From Akebia trifoliata (taxonomy: Eukaryota > Streptophyta > Magnoliopsida > Ranunculales > Lardizabalaceae): a stretch of 64,000 bases of DNA. Positions 45,221 through 57,890 of this stretch are shown piece after piece. A program made the translations under genes and the position numbers. Numbering within the stretch: the first letter of the stretch is position 1; each line of letters starts with the position of its first letter. The stretch covers positions 17,231,892 through 17,295,891 of the forward strand of contig CM030714.1 of assembly GCA_017979445.1 (NCBI GenBank). Direction: 5' to 3'. The notes beneath the pieces were generated by a model. It was given only the letters and a program-made list of their open reading frames with translations. It made no database searches and was not told the origin of the DNA.

Positions 45221-45456
45221 ATTGTGAGCTTACCAACAAGGAAATAGGTCCATGATGTTTCTCTCTAAAACGACTAATCAATGAAATTTACATATAGTTG
45301 TTTGTTGGTGCTATAGCCAATAGTGGAACCATGGTAACATTGTGAGCTTACCAACAAGGAAATAGGTCCATGATGTTTCTCTCTAAAACTACTAATCAAT
45401 GAAATTTACATGTAGTTGTTTGTTGGTGCTATAGCCAATAGTGGAACCATGGTAAC
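45221..45456. repeat. 118 bp tandem duplication
   Basis: 45221-45338 and 45339-45456, each starting ATTGTGAGCTTACCAACAAG, differ at two positions that I can see (AAAACGACTA/AAAACTACTA and ACATATAG/ACATGTAG). It is a recent local duplication with no coding content recognised. Confidence 0.92.
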
Positions 45457-45838
45457 ATTGTGATTTTGGATCAATCGACGAAGCATCGTACAAGTTGTTT
45501 CCCGCTAATCCATACTTACAAGAACATGAAGAGAGATGTCAAAAAGCATTTCCTTTATCTCTAACTTTTCATAATTTTTTTAAATATATTATTCAATTAA
45601 TCATTCCTTGAATCCGAATAGATGCGTTTCGTTAAGAGACCATGACTAGAGCATCAACCACCTATTCATCCATTACAAGATTGCTCAATGGGGTGGAGCA
45701 ATTGTTTAATATTGAAAAATATTTTCATTAGGATATTTATGTTGGTTACGCAAATGTTGCAAAGAATGTTCATAGGAACATTTTTCTTTATGCTCTATAA
45801 TAGGGTACTTGTAAGGCATAATGGTTCATTATTTGGAA
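45457..45838. other. No supported feature
   Basis: This is AT-rich sequence between the tandem duplication and the truncated end of element E. I see no gene or repeat in it. Confidence 0.4.
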
Positions 45839-45846
45839 GAGGATAC

Positions 45847-47490
45847 TCTGCTAGGTGATCCGCAATAACCTACCCCTTGATTGCTTGTTGTGTGACATAC
45901 TCAATATCGAACTCTGATAGTAGTAGCTGCCACTTGGTAGTGCGACCGGTAAGTACAGGCTTCTCGAACAAGTACTTCAATGGATCCATCCTAGTAATAA
46001 GTTGTACTTTATACTTCAACAAATAGAGACGCAATTTTTGACATACCAAAACTAGGGCACAATATGTCTTCTCCAACGGAGAATACCTATTCTCATAATC
46101 CATAAACTTTTTGCTAAAGTACTATATCGGATTTTCTTTACGAGTAGTCTTGTTATGCTGCCCTAATACACATCTCATTTATGTTTCAAGTGCCGACAAG
46201 TACATTAACAGATGTCTCCCTCGGGTAGGGGGAATTAAGACAAGAGGATTCAACAAATATTTTTTGATTTTTTCAAAATCTTCTTGGCAGTCATTGTTCT
46301 ACTCTGAAGACTCATTCTTCCTTAAATGTTGGAAGACAGATTCACAAATTGACGTGAGTTGTGCGATGAACCTACTAATGTATTGGATATTTCGTAAGAA
46401 ACCTCATATTTTTACTTTTGTCTTTGGTGTTAGCATCTCAATGATTACTTTTGCTTTAGTTAGATCTACTTCAATTCTTCTTCAACTTATGATAAAGTCT
46501 AGTAACTTTCCTAAAGTTGCGCCAAATAAACATTTTGAAAAATTTAGCCTAAAACTGAACTTCGTCAGGTAGCCGAAAATTTTGAGTAAGTTGACGAGGT
46601 GATCTTCTTACAAATCAAACTTAGCAGTCATATCATCCACATAGACCTCCGTCTCATTATGAATCATATTATGAAAGAGAGCAGTCATGGCTCATTGAAA
46701 AGTTGCCCCAATATTTTTGAGCCCGGATGGCATAATTGTATTGTAAAACATGCCCCAAGTTGTGATAAATACGAACTTTTCTAGGTTTACTTCTGCCATC
46801 TTAATTTGATTGTACCTAGAGAAACCATTCATAAATGAAAAGATATAATGTCCTACTGTGTTATCAGCGAGCATGTTGATATGTGAAAGAGGAAAATCAT
46901 TCTTCAAACTAGCTTTGTTCTAGTCTCAGTAATCTACGCACATCCTTATCTTGCCATCATTCTTCGAGACAAACACTATAGTTCCAAGCCATTCTGAGTA
47001 AGTTGATACTACTAAGAATCCAACTCAAATTAGCTTTGTAACCTTATCTTTGACTTTGAGACTCCAATCTGATTTCAATCTTCTGAGTTTTTATTTGATA
47101 GGCTTTGCATTGGGAAGAATGGGTAGATGGTATACAATAAGATCGTGTGAAGAATGGGTAGACTGTCAAAGGAACTCAATTATTTATGTTTTCTAAATTA
47201 GGGTTAGAAAGGATCCGATTTTGACTATTTTTAGGTCATCTTCAGATCTAAGCTTTACCGAATCTATTTCTTCAACATTTGCTTGACGCTTTTCATCATG
47301 ACATTTTACAAGATTTTTCAATTCTTTTGGCATGTCTACCTCTTGTGTACAAAACTCTTCTCAATCTCGATGAGATTAAGTTGGGTTCAAGGTTGTAATC
47401 ATTTAATTCCATATTTCCTAGCTCACACAACTTTGCAAGCTTGTCTTTTTTTAAGATTTTATTAATGGGGATGGACCTTATAAACAAATA
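45847..47490 (-). pseudogene. pol: Element E RT and RNase H
   Basis: On the minus strand: RT fingers with WLGTIVFVSKNDGKIRMCVDY-like sequence (about 46990-46920, broken), FPLSHINMLADNTVGHYIFS (46890), MPSGLKNIGATFQ (about 46695-46735), and YVDDM at 46629-46646. RNase H follows: MDYENRYSPLEKTYCALVL (46103) and MDPLKYLFEKPVLTGR, ending near ADHLAEY. RT catalytic residues are visible, but there are many frame changes. The segment 47296-47487 holds a pre-RT linker. Confidence 0.8.
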
Positions 47491-47555
47491 CCCTCCAAGG
47501 AAGAAGGTCCATTAAGATCCTTGGGGTGAAAAGAAGAAACCAACAACGTTTTTTT

Positions 47556-48865
47556 TTAAGCTAAGGTGGCCTTAAGGATAATTGGGATGATGTCCCAGTT
47601 GCAAAGGGCATTTGCTTCCTTCGCTAGGTAAACTTTTGTAGGGGAGGGAACATCTCTCGTCTCAGCAAAGATGACCACCATGGAGTCGTAATGGTCATAA
47701 AACACGGGTTCCTCAAATAGAGGTGGGGTTATGTCAAAATCCCAGTCAACATCGGGAATGAAAGTTAAACTACCATTGCTAGCATCGTTCGCTTTTGCGA
47801 GCTTTCTCATCCTAGCGTCTTTCCTGAATAAATTACTAATGCCATCCTTGGGGAAGGACTCATATTCGGAGAGTACTTTCAGTTCTTTCTAACCTTGATT
47901 TTGTAGTTATGGTTGCTTTTGTTGGTTGTCAGTTGGATCACCGTCATTCATCATTATGTAAGCTGGCATAGGGAAGGTTTTTCAGATGTGAGGGATCTTC
48001 TTGAGATTCCAAATCTTAGGTTCTTGATACTTCATTGTTGCCAGCTTAAGTTATTTCTTCTTTGTGTCCCTCACCAGCTTATCCTTCCAGGTGGGTTTGA
48101 AACAGAGGCCAAACCATGGCGTTGTTTTCTAAGTTGAAATAAACCTAGTTCTTCCTTGATTTGTCTTCCCTAGCCCTTTGCTAGGATGGAAACATGATTG
48201 CTTCATTACTTTTCCTATCATCATAACCGCCAATGATAAGCTGGCCTTTTTAAGCTCTTTTCTTTTTGTAATATGATTGATTGGTTCGAATTGGAAAGAG
48301 TGATACTTGAGTTTTTTAATTGACTCCTCGATATCAACATAAGGTACATCTGGAGATCTATCAACTGGTAGTAACTTCTCTACTTTCACAGGTACTAAAT
48401 CTGGTTGATGATAAACTTGACTTGGTAATGTAAGGGTGATGGTACTACCCCGACTGAATGGATCCACGACCTTCCTAAGAGGAAGTTAAAAATGCTTGGC
48501 ATATTAATGACCTCGAAGGTGATTTGGAACGTATAAGATCCAATCATGATAAGTAAGTCAACTTCACCCACTAGCTCTCTCTCTTTGAGCTATCAAAAGC
48601 TCGAATTTGCGTGACATTAGGTCTTAAGAGAGTCCTGTCCACATTTAGCTTCTTCAACATGGTGTAAGGATAGACAATTAGTGCAGATCCATTGTCTACT
48701 TACACACGAGCAACAATCATTCCTTTGCACATCACTGCAATATGTAGCTGCTCTATATGACCATAGCTCTTCGAGATGAGTTCATCATTTGTGAATGTGA
48801 TGACATTTGGTATTACGATTAGTCCAACCATCTTTTCTAGCTATTTTGGGGAAGTGACTTCGGCT
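47556..48865 (-). pseudogene. Element E protease, G-patch and linker
   Basis: On the minus strand the protease motif DNGSALIVYPYTMLKKLNV (about 48695-48640) again has DNGS in place of DTGA. It is followed by RPNVTQIRAFDSSKRE. A G-patch-like SKGLGKTNQG lies near 48160. The linker 47810-47556 (FIPDVDWDFDITPPLFEE) has no known domain. Open frames on the plus strand across 48776-49621 are antisense artefacts. Confidence 0.75.
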
Positions 48866-51717
48866 ACATGTGCCTTGCTATGTATCTTCAAAAATGTTTC
48901 TCGATGTTTCTCTGAGCTTTGTAATAGCCCTAGAATATACACTTGGACTGGTACTTTGTTAAAATCTTCTATTATACTATATTTTCTTTTCTTGATCAAT
49001 TTGAGAAATTCTATCACTTCATTGTCTGTCACTTTCTTTTTGCCTTGTTCCTTTTATACCTGCTTACCCACTTCTTCCACGACGACTACCTTACCCTTTC
49101 TTTCTTCCAATACTGCCTCTATATTTACGTTTTGCCTTTCTTTCTCAATTTTTACAGGTACCCTCTGCTTTATCTCAACTCTATCTATCTCGATTATCTC
49201 ATTCTCAAATGTTTTTGTTAATTCCTTGGTCGTCGATCTATCTCAACTAGCTTTTCTGTTTCTAACAACCTTACTTTGAATGTTTCATTTGTTATCTACC
49301 TAGCTTCTTTTTCACTTGCTAGCCATTCTATTCAACCTCAACTATGACTTGTCTCCCCTTTTATTTTTCTATTTTCTTTTCATTGTTTTTTGTTTTCTAT
49401 ATTTTTCCTTTCTCTATCATTTTCACTACTCTACCTGTCTTGGTAATGTGGCTTACATCTTTAGGCTCTTCTATTTTATTCGATTTTTCCACCACTTTTG
49501 TATATTCAATCTTTCCTCCATTCAAAAATACCAAGCCAGTTTCATAATTCCAAGGTACTGCTTTGTGGAAAAGGTAGGGGAATTAGGTGTTTTAAAGGTG
49601 AATTGGGGTAGATCAAGTTGAACATGAATGACTAGAGGCAAGGGTTCTGGGGTTGGTATGGATGAAGTGTGTGTGTGGATGATAAGAGGTGGTAAGGGGG
49701 TTAATAGGCAAGGGTTCTGTGGTTGGTATGGATGGCGTTTGAGGACAAGATGAGGGGTGATGGATTTGGGAAGAAGGGTAAAGGATTTAGGATAAGACCC
49801 CCTGACTGAGTGAAAATGTGAATGTGAGTATTATTTTGATTCTAAGGAAGGAGAGTGTTAACCGAAATATATGAGGGATTTTACTTTAGATGTACCCAGA
49901 TCTTCCCTTCTAGAGGTATGATCAATTGAGAAGGGTTGAAGCTGGTTTCTTCCTATGAGATTGCATTTACTGTATTTACAGGTCCTATATCATTCCCATT
50001 GTGGATTGGGAAAAGGGTTTTGGTTAATATTTTGTTGTGTCGGTACAAGATCCAGGATAATGAGCTTTCGATCTGTAAGGTTTTGAACAACATTCCTCAC
50101 TTGTCAACATTGATCTGTAGAATGATCGAGAGCTCCCATGTGGAACTCAAAGTGAGTAGTGGGATCAAATCCAAATTTGTTCTCTACTTTGGGATACGGT
50201 TGTCTTAGTGTAACGTAACCCCCCTTCACAAGGATCAGTAAGAGCTCTGAAAGCTTCTTCAATAATCGTGCAAACTCCCTCTTTTATTATTGATAATGAT
50301 TATCATTTAATGATTGTTATATTGTTGATGATACTATGGTTGTTGTGGCGTTTGTCCTTGAAATTGTTGTTGGTTGTTATGTGGCCTTGTTGGGGGTGTT
50401 GTGCTTGATACGGACCTGTTGGTTGTGCTTGAAAAATCACTGGTGGTCTTGGTTTTGTGGTTGGGATATGAAATGGTGATTAGGTCGATCACATATAGTT
50501 AACCTACCCTTCTTCCTCTTTCTTTGTACCAATTGTTAGCTTCTTCAACACTAAGCTTGACGATGCGCCTTGTTGTGGGACCGACCAATCTATGATTAAT
50601 CCCAATTTCAAACCATCTTCTATCTTGTCCTCTATTTGTAGCAAGAAAGAAAAATAGGTTGTGGAATGCCCTATGAGGTAGGTATAATAATTTTTCCCTA
50701 AGGTCAAGATAAATGTGGTATTCATCCCAATTTTAGTAATAAGAGGCTTCACCAGCAAAGTTGACTTCCTCCATCGTTGAGCGTACTCTCTAATGGTCTC
50801 CTTGGGCTTCCTCGCCATATTTGTTATACCTTGCCTATCCATGGCAACATCTATATTAAACTTATAGCTTCCCATGAAGGTGTTTATTATGTTTCTCCGG
50901 CTCCTGACCTTACTATGGTTTAATTGTGTGAACCATCTCTATGCTACCCCAGTTAAACTTCTTTAAAACATCTATACCAGCAACTTGTCATTTCTCCCAT
51001 ACTGAGACATAGTAGTACAATATAGCTTGCGGTGAGTAAGAGGGCACCTGATGCCGTTGTATTTTTCAAACTACGGATATTTGAAGTATGCCAATGGGGC
51101 AAACTTTAGGTAAAAGCAGAAGTCTTCGAAACCAAACTTGTATTGGGAATCACTTCCCCTTAGATGGTTCAATTCTTTGATGATCGTATCTATGTGACTT
51201 GATAGCCTATCCTCAACATAGTTTATCTCTAGCACTTTGACTCAGTTGGATTCTTTTTCATGTGCTACTTCATATTGGATTGAAGGTGGGCATTGCGTAA
51301 AATTGAAAGGAGGTATGTTTGCAGCTTGAGTTGGTGCCATCATATTATTCTAAGCCTACATATATGTGGTGTCGATAATTGGTGTCATTGGGGAAGGCAC
51401 TATTGGTTGGTTAACGGTAGCTGGAATCTATTGACCTAAATGCCCTGAACTAGTGGCATGTCCTAGATGGCTTGTGTTATTCCTGGGATATGAATCAAAC
51501 TTAATAGTATATTTCTGATTGCTGCAACTTGGTCATTTAGCTTCTTGAAAGCTTTTTCACTAATCGGACGATTGCTTGTCTGACTATTTGTTGCAAATCG
51601 ATTCTCTATGGGTGGTGGTTCCGCCCTCTTTATTGATTCCATGATGACGATCTTCGATTTGAGAAGGTAATGACTTTGAGTTATAGCCCTTTCCTTTAAA
51701 CCTTGATCCTTGAACAC
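48866..51717 (-). pseudogene. gag: Element E gag
   Basis: From the right on the minus strand: an N-terminal part with a coiled-coil-like segment (AFKKLNDQVAAIRNILLS, 51560-51480), a poorly preserved middle, then the capsid C-part ARKPKETIREYAQRWRKST (about 50816-50760) with LLQIEDKIEDGLKLG, and the linker to protease (LKLIKKRKYSIIEDFNKVPV, 49015-48955). Several frameshifts separate the open pieces. The EYAQRWR motif is standard for Tat gag. Confidence 0.75.
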
Positions 51718-53589
51718 CCAATGTTGGCCCCCTTAGAACAATGAGTTTGTTTGAAGCATTGGTACCTTTAAGAAAAACAATAGATTCAACTTTATTGCAA
51801 CAGAAATGATGATTTTATCATTATTTACTTACTTTTATCATCATTAAGTCAAAATGAAGTTCCCCTCGTGGTATATCTGGACAAAACCCTAAAAAGATGA
51901 GTGAATGAACAATAACTCTAATGGCAACCCCTCATTTATGTTTTTTTTATGCCTAGCAGAATGTAGCAGAACTACCTTAGGAGAATCTAAGGTGTTTTAC
52001 TAAAGCCTCTTAAATAATAAAAAGAGTGTAAAAAGGGAAATGAATGCTAAGGTGACCTTCAAGATATCGAAACATTTTTTAGAGACCCAATCTATGAAGC
52101 GAATGCATACTAAGATGACCTTCAAAAGGTCCAATGGTCTTCAGACACCTGACCTATGGATAGAAAGCATACTACTTTGACCTTTAAGAGGTCCAAAGGT
52201 CTTTGATAAACCCAATCTACGAAGTAGAATGCAAGATTGTAAATTTGAGAGATTTTGAGCTATAGAAATGAAGACAAGTCCCTGCCTAGACCTTCTAACA
52301 TTAAAGACCAATCTAAGTTAACCTTTAAGAAATAAAAAAATCTTTAAGAGACTAGATTTATGAAATGAAAGTAATCTAAACTGGCCTTTAAGAGCTAAAG
52401 AATCCTTGAGAGATCTAGATCCATGAGAGGTGGATAAAGGTCCATATCCGAACCTTCTAGAATAGATTACTCTATCTAAAATGATTTCTAAAGTTGAGAA
52501 TTTGAGAGAATCTTGGAGCTATGGAATAAAGACTAGTCCCTACCCAGACCTTCTAATATTAAAGTTTGATTTAAAGTGATCTTTAAGTGGTCGAGAATCT
52601 TTAAGAGACCTGTATTTATGAGATGGAAATAAGAGTTGTTTCGAATGCATAAGCCATGAAATTAAGTAAGTATTTCAAAAGTAGAAACACCAAATAAGAT
52701 TTCTTGTATGGATGCTATGCTTGAATCTTTGGATTGGGCATCTCGATAGTATGAGACAAAGTCTTTAAGACCCTAAATGAGGTTCGTTATATAGAGTCAC
52801 CTTACCTTTGAACCTTTGAAGTGGGTATCTTAAGTGTATGAGATTTAAACCTGAAAGGTCTTCAAAGAGGTTAAGTATATAGGGTCACCTTGCCCTTGAA
52901 CCTTGAAAGTACATATCTCAAGTGTTTGAGATTTGAACACTTTGAATATCGACCTTGGAAAATGTCTTAGATTTGAATGAGTTATATAACCCTTGCTAGT
53001 GAAGAGTGTGGTTTACCTACAAGTGGGGGTTGAACACAAAGGTTCTAACAAACCTACAATAGATAGAGATTGGTTGTGTACTCCCTTGTTGGTGAAAGTT
53101 GATCGAGGTGACCCATTGGTGGGGCCGAGCTTGAAGGCTCTGGTGATACTATCGTTGTTATTCTCACTAGAGTTAATATTAATCTTACTTTTACCATACT
53201 TGTGGGGCAAGTAGGGGATCGAACCCAAGTGAAAGGGGGGTTAGAGTTAAGCTAAGAGGATAAAATTCATCTCAACCAAATGGGATTAAAACTATTTCTT
53301 TTCTTTTCAGGGATTTTTGAATTTATTAAGAAAATTTAAAGTTGTTGAAAAATGAACCAAAGTAAATGAAGTTAAAAGCAAGGAAACTTATGAAATTAAA
53401 GCACCATTGGAAGTTGATCTACCTAGAACATGTTAATGAGCAACTCCTAATCTCTAGCCTTTTTATAACTCAATCATAAGGGCTTGATGTTAGTTCCTTA
53501 GATCAGAAAATTTAGCAAATGAAATCAAATGAGGGAATATAAATAAAGTAGAATTCCTTGAACTTACTACCAACTATCTATTTTAAGCA
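51718..53589 (-). other. Element E leader
   Basis: This is non-coding. It includes the palindromic repeat cluster at 52020-52990 and a tRNA T-arm-like GGGTTCGATCCCCTAC (minus, 53212-53227) discussed under rejected items. No ORF1 is recognised. Confidence 0.45.
52020..52990. repeat. Degenerate repeats with palindromic GACCTTTAAGAGGTC core
   Basis: At least seven diverged units contain GACCTTYAAGAGGTC-like palindromes (52110, 52178, 52328, 52383, 52562 and others) with spacings of about 50-90 bp. A further set lies at 52735-52960 with GAGATTTRAAC and TATAGGGTCACCTT. All are in E's leader. Confidence 0.6.
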
Positions 53590-54122
53590 TACTTTATCTT
53601 GATCCAATCTAAACATAAAGTATCTATATTAAGAATAAAAGATGCAAGAAATCTTTGTAGATACGTGATTCTCTATCATGATTATCACTTCTACGAAATA
53701 TTGGAGTCGTCACCATTCATATTTGAAAAAGGTGTGAATAGTTACCCAATGTTCATTTTTAGAAAAGTTGTTATTTTGACGTTTAGTAACTCTCGATGGA
53801 TAAGATACCAATCTAACCTTAAGATTGGAGTAAGCGGTTTGATTGGAGAAAATGAAAGGCGTTAGACACCTTTTTCTCCCCACCAAGTGGTGGTAACCCA
53901 ACTCAACTCGGTCATTTTGATTAAAAAATTACGAATAAAATAAAGTGCCACATGTCGGTAACTTGTACCATAAGTAGGGATTTACTATTGGTTTTAGCTC
54001 ATAAGGATCATCTTATCGAAAGAAATGATCCTAATGGACATTAGCCTTAGAAATCATATTTTTGAAAAGTGTTGGCTTTGGTTACGGATCCATTCTCATT
54101 AGTCAAGACGAATCCAAATGCC
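53590..54122 (-). repeat. Element E LTR fragment
   Basis: This resembles the solo LTR's plus-strand start: GGAGTCGTCACCATTCATAT, AAAGGTGTGAATAGTTACCC and the degraded stem-loop GAAAGGCGTTAGACACCTTT (53855-53874) occur in the same order as in 33760-33950. So E and the solo LTR belong to related families. The inner boundary near 53590 is approximate. It is interrupted by F at 54128. Confidence 0.5.
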
Positions 54123-54127
54123 GACTG

Positions 54128-55830
54128 TGTAGATACCCCATTTTTGTACTCGACTGATTAATCAACTCGTCAACCCAATTGCAACGATTCCCAATGATGG
54201 ATGATTATTCCAATGCTTTATTTTGTTACCAGGTATGTTTCAGAAATCTGGATGTGGTATCTCGAACTGATAAAATAGTAGAAACCACGCTACGCTAGGA
54301 AAATATAACCCCAAAAGCTTAGAAATCATCATTTTTCAGACAAAAAGAAGCTTCACGATAAAAATCATTAAAAAATGATCAAATTACCAAAATACCCCTA
54401 ACCTTAAAATATCCCTAAAGCCTACGTTACGCTTAGAAAAACCCATTCAAACACATAAAATGACAAATCAAAACTAAATAAATCATTTCGCCAATTTTCA
54501 CAGAATTCAATAAAATTATGAAAATGCCCCTCATAAAGTTCACGACCATTTCACACAAAAAATTTCATAAATGACACAAACCAATATTTCCATTGAATTC
54601 TTTACGAAAAATCGATTCTAAGACATCCTTGAACATAAAAAACTAACTTAAAACGCGAAAAGTCCTCTCCGAGGGTAAAACGGTAATTTCATAAATTTTA
54701 ATTAAAAATTTCGAAATTAATAAATAAAATATTAAATAATTAAAATGAAATATTAATAAAACTAATTTAAAAATTTAAACAAAAAAAAACGATCAATCAG
54801 GCTCTCAGGCAAAATTGTTAATGGTTGGCAAGATATTTATTCAAGGACCCCTCCATTTGGGGGGTCCAAAGATTTAAAGATATAATAGAGGGGGGTTCTC
54901 CAAAAAATTAAAGTCAATCAAGTAAGACTAAAGTCAAAATTAAAGTCAATCAAGTAAGACCAAAGTCAAGATATTAAAGTCAATCAAGTAAGACTAAAGT
55001 CAAAATCTTAAAGTCAATCAAAGAAGACCAAAAATCAAAATACTAATAGAGTTCTAATTAAATAATAACTCTATTTAATAGAATTCTAACTAAAATATAA
55101 CTCTACCTAAAACAATTCTAATTAAAATACAACTCTATCTAAAACAATTCTAATTAAAATATAACTCTAACTAAAAGAATTATAATTAAACACTAATTTT
55201 ATCTAAACAAACCCTTAAAAAAATTTATAAATAGGGGTCCTCACACCCTATTTTCGTATCAAATATTAAACCCTAAGAGAAGTAGATCAAAAAGCTTCCC
55301 TAGCCTCCCATAAACCCTAATTTTGAAGCCCCAACTCTTTACATAACACCCATACTTCAATTTTAGCATGAAAAACACTTAGAAGCCCTTCAAAAACACC
55401 CCAAAATTCATAACAAATTCGAAGAATTCAGATCCAAGAAAGAGATACCTTGCCTCGGAGATCAGAAATCAAATTCGGAGACAGAACGAAGCAAGGAGTA
55501 CGGTACATGGCGCGATTTTATCAGATCTGAGGGAATAGAATATTTGCGTATCGAAGGTAAAATTTCTTTTATTTTTTATCTAGGTTTTTTTGTTACCAAT
55601 GTAGTCTTATTTGGGATAAGTAGAGACCGGCATTGGCCAGGCGGGGTTGGTGCCTAACACCTTCCAACCCCGTAATGTGATCCCCGGATTCAGTTTTTCT
55701 TCAGTAGATTTGTTTATTTATCCGTTTAGAGTCAGTATCCAGTTCCTAGACTGTAATAACTAGGTGGCGACTCCCAAACCTCAAAGGTCAAAAGTGGATC
55801 CGCGCATCCCGCGGATCGAGGACATTTTCA
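54128..55830 (+). repeat. Element F 5' LTR
   Basis: This LTR is 1703 bp, TG...CA, starting TGTAGATACC. The TATA box is at 55226-55234 and the stem-loop at 55649-55663. The PBS-like GTGGCGACTCC at 55764-55774 differs at one base from the PBS start. It carries tandem AGACTAAAGTCAA repeats (54920-55020). Confidence 0.92.
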
Positions 55831-55831
55831 G

Positions 55832-55849
55832 TGGTGACTCCGTTGGGGA
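55832..55849 (+). other. Element F primer binding site
   Basis: TGGTGACTCCGTTGGGGA, one base after the LTR, is tRNA-Arg type. Confidence 0.75.
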
Positions 55850-56202
55850 TTTTTGAGGATCAGACTTGAAAAGCCCCAAGTATGGGACTATTACAAGTAG
55901 GACCTAGTTTTTTATTTTAGTTTTAGTTATTTATTTATTTATTTTGATTTTTATCATTCTTTTGGCTTTATTGGTAATCATTGATTGGGATGTTGAATAT
56001 TTTTGATTGGCATATCTTTGTTATGACTCAATTCAGGATCATTCATAATGATCCTGAATAATACAGAGTCCCAAGAGAGTAATGATATAAAATAGTGTTT
56101 GTTGACCCTAAATACTTTTGTTCACTTTTTTATTTTGGGTTTGTATTATCCTCCATTACCGTCATTGATTTTGGTTTTGAATGCCTTGATTTGGCATGTT
56201 AT

Positions 56203-57890
56203 CTGCCATGGTTCAATCAAAGGCTATTTGAAAAGACTCAAAATAATGATAGATTTTAAGGGAATAGGTGGGATAATAATGGTTGGATTCTTTTTCTTTT
56301 TTGTTTAATTTTTTTTCCCTATGTAGATAGATTGTCTCTATACAATTTTTTTTCTCTTTTCCTTTCGTTTAGGGGTGTCAAACTGTCCTTTGACAGTAGT
56401 TTTAAAAATATATATATCTTCTATGGGCATGCAACAGCAAGAAAAAAGGAGTTTTTCTTTGTTTAAAAAAAAACACGTTCTGTCAACAGCATCAATGTGC
56501 TGATATTGATGGTGTGTAACAAATAAATTTATGTTTTTATACACTCACACCGTCTTCTTAAAATGCACCACACCTGAGTTCATCGTCTTCAACAAGAGAC
56601 CAAATTCGTCTCTCTGTTCGATCGGCTAAAATCTCAGCCCGATTGGTGATAACTCATGATCAAAATCGTTAGTTTATCTTGATTTATCGTTTGGAACCAC
56701 TAAGACCGACTCCAAATAAACGATTTCTTTAAAAAGAAGATCGATCTCTCCTCCTCCTGTCGAAGAGAAGTCTAGAGCTTGTTGGTTTGAGTTATTTAAA
56801 AATTCAGAGATCTCAAGAAGCTGGTAAAAAAAATAGAACATAAATCGTTCCATTATGATCAAATCAAACCCGATGTTGTTCATTTTTTTTTTTCGTTAAA
56901 AGGGGTTTCATGGTAGAAATTTTTGACTTTTTCTTTTCTTCTCCAATCAAATCTTTCGATTTTTCTTTTGATTTGGAAATGGGTAGGTTAATTTTAAATG
57001 AAAAACTAGGATCTTGGTTCATCAATGTTGCCAGAATCATAAATTTTTGGAGTTCGTAGTTTTTTTTTCTTTCTTCTCGGCTCTTCTCTTGATTAGTTTT
57101 GTCGACATGGTTAATTCTAGTTGCTACTCTCAGTTTCAAATAGTTAAGAACGTTAATGGCCGAATCCTTATTAGATAGAGTTGGTATAATAAAATATATA
57201 ATCGGGGTAAACGCGAAGTGTGACTTTCCCCTATATGCTTTCTTTATAGCAACAACGGTTAATGGCTACTAATCACCTTTTGGTTTCAATAACCAATTAC
57301 ATGATGTTGCTTCATCAAGCCGTTTCCCGGTCTGTCATCCTATTTTGTAGATGTTTATTAGTCGAAAAACATCGATCAACAGTTTTGAAGCAGATATTAC
57401 AATTTTCAGACAATTAAGGGGTGTAACTTGTATTGAATTATACTTCCATCAAACCCCAAAACTGATAAGAGGGCATTTTTTTTATTTATTTTTGTTTTGT
57501 TTCAAAGAAAAAAAACAAATTTTTTTCAAAAACCAAGTTTTCAGTGTTGCCAACAACAACATATGTGTTTGAATATCTTTGTGTTTTGTTTTTATAAAAT
57601 TCTTTTGATTTTGAGATTAACTTGTTTTTTTTAAAAGAAAAAAAATGAAATAATTTTTTTTTCAAAAATCAAGTTTTGAATGTTGCCAACAGCAACATAT
57701 GTGTCTGTATATCTTTGTGTTTTATTTTTATAAAATTCTTTTGATTTTGAGATAAATTTAAAAAATAAAAAATAAATAAATAGAAAAAAATTTTTTATCT
57801 CATCAACCATTGTTCTAGTTTCAATATCCTTTGAAATTTATGATTATTTCAGGTTGTCAAGAGTGACCCTCGATTGGACCATTAAGATAT
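56203..57890 (+). other. Element F leader cassette bracketed by inverted repeat
   Basis: The left arm (56203-56290) has GCCATGGTTCAATCAAAGGC, AAAATAATGATAG and GTGGGATAATAATGGTTGG. The right arm (57795-57890) has the inverted order ending GTGACCCTCGATTGGACCAT. Just upstream, 56031-56059 is a perfect 13 bp hairpin with a 3-base loop. Inside are CTGTCAACAGCATCAATGTG (56481) and tandem units at 57500-57750. Confidence 0.55.
57500..57765 (+). repeat. 136 bp tandem duplication in element F leader
   Basis: Two units are anchored on TGTTGCCAACARCAACATAT at 57545 and 57681. Both continue with CTTTGTGTTTTRTTTTTATAA and AATTCTTTTGATTTTGAGAT. Confidence 0.85.

Larger units (their letters stand above)
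45839..54122 (-). mobile_element. Element E: old Tat-type retrotransposon, 3'-truncated
   Basis: E reads right to left: LTR fragment (about 53590-54122), leader with palindromic repeats, gag, protease, G-patch, RT, RNase H. It stops abruptly at about 45839, right after ADHLAEY, so the second RNase H, integrase and 3' LTR are missing. It is not family 1: gag and linker sequences differ clearly from A. It has many frameshifts. F is inserted into its LTR. Confidence 0.75.

Noticed and set aside
48776..49621. Plus-strand open frames of 167 and 101 codons
   Set aside because: They are antisense to the gag-protease part of element E. The minus strand carries recognisable motifs and the plus strand does not.
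53212..53227. tRNA T-arm-like GGGTTCGATCCCC on the minus strand in E's leader
   Set aside because: No matching acceptor, D arm or anticodon arm is visible around it. It may be a SINE or chance piece, not a tRNA gene.
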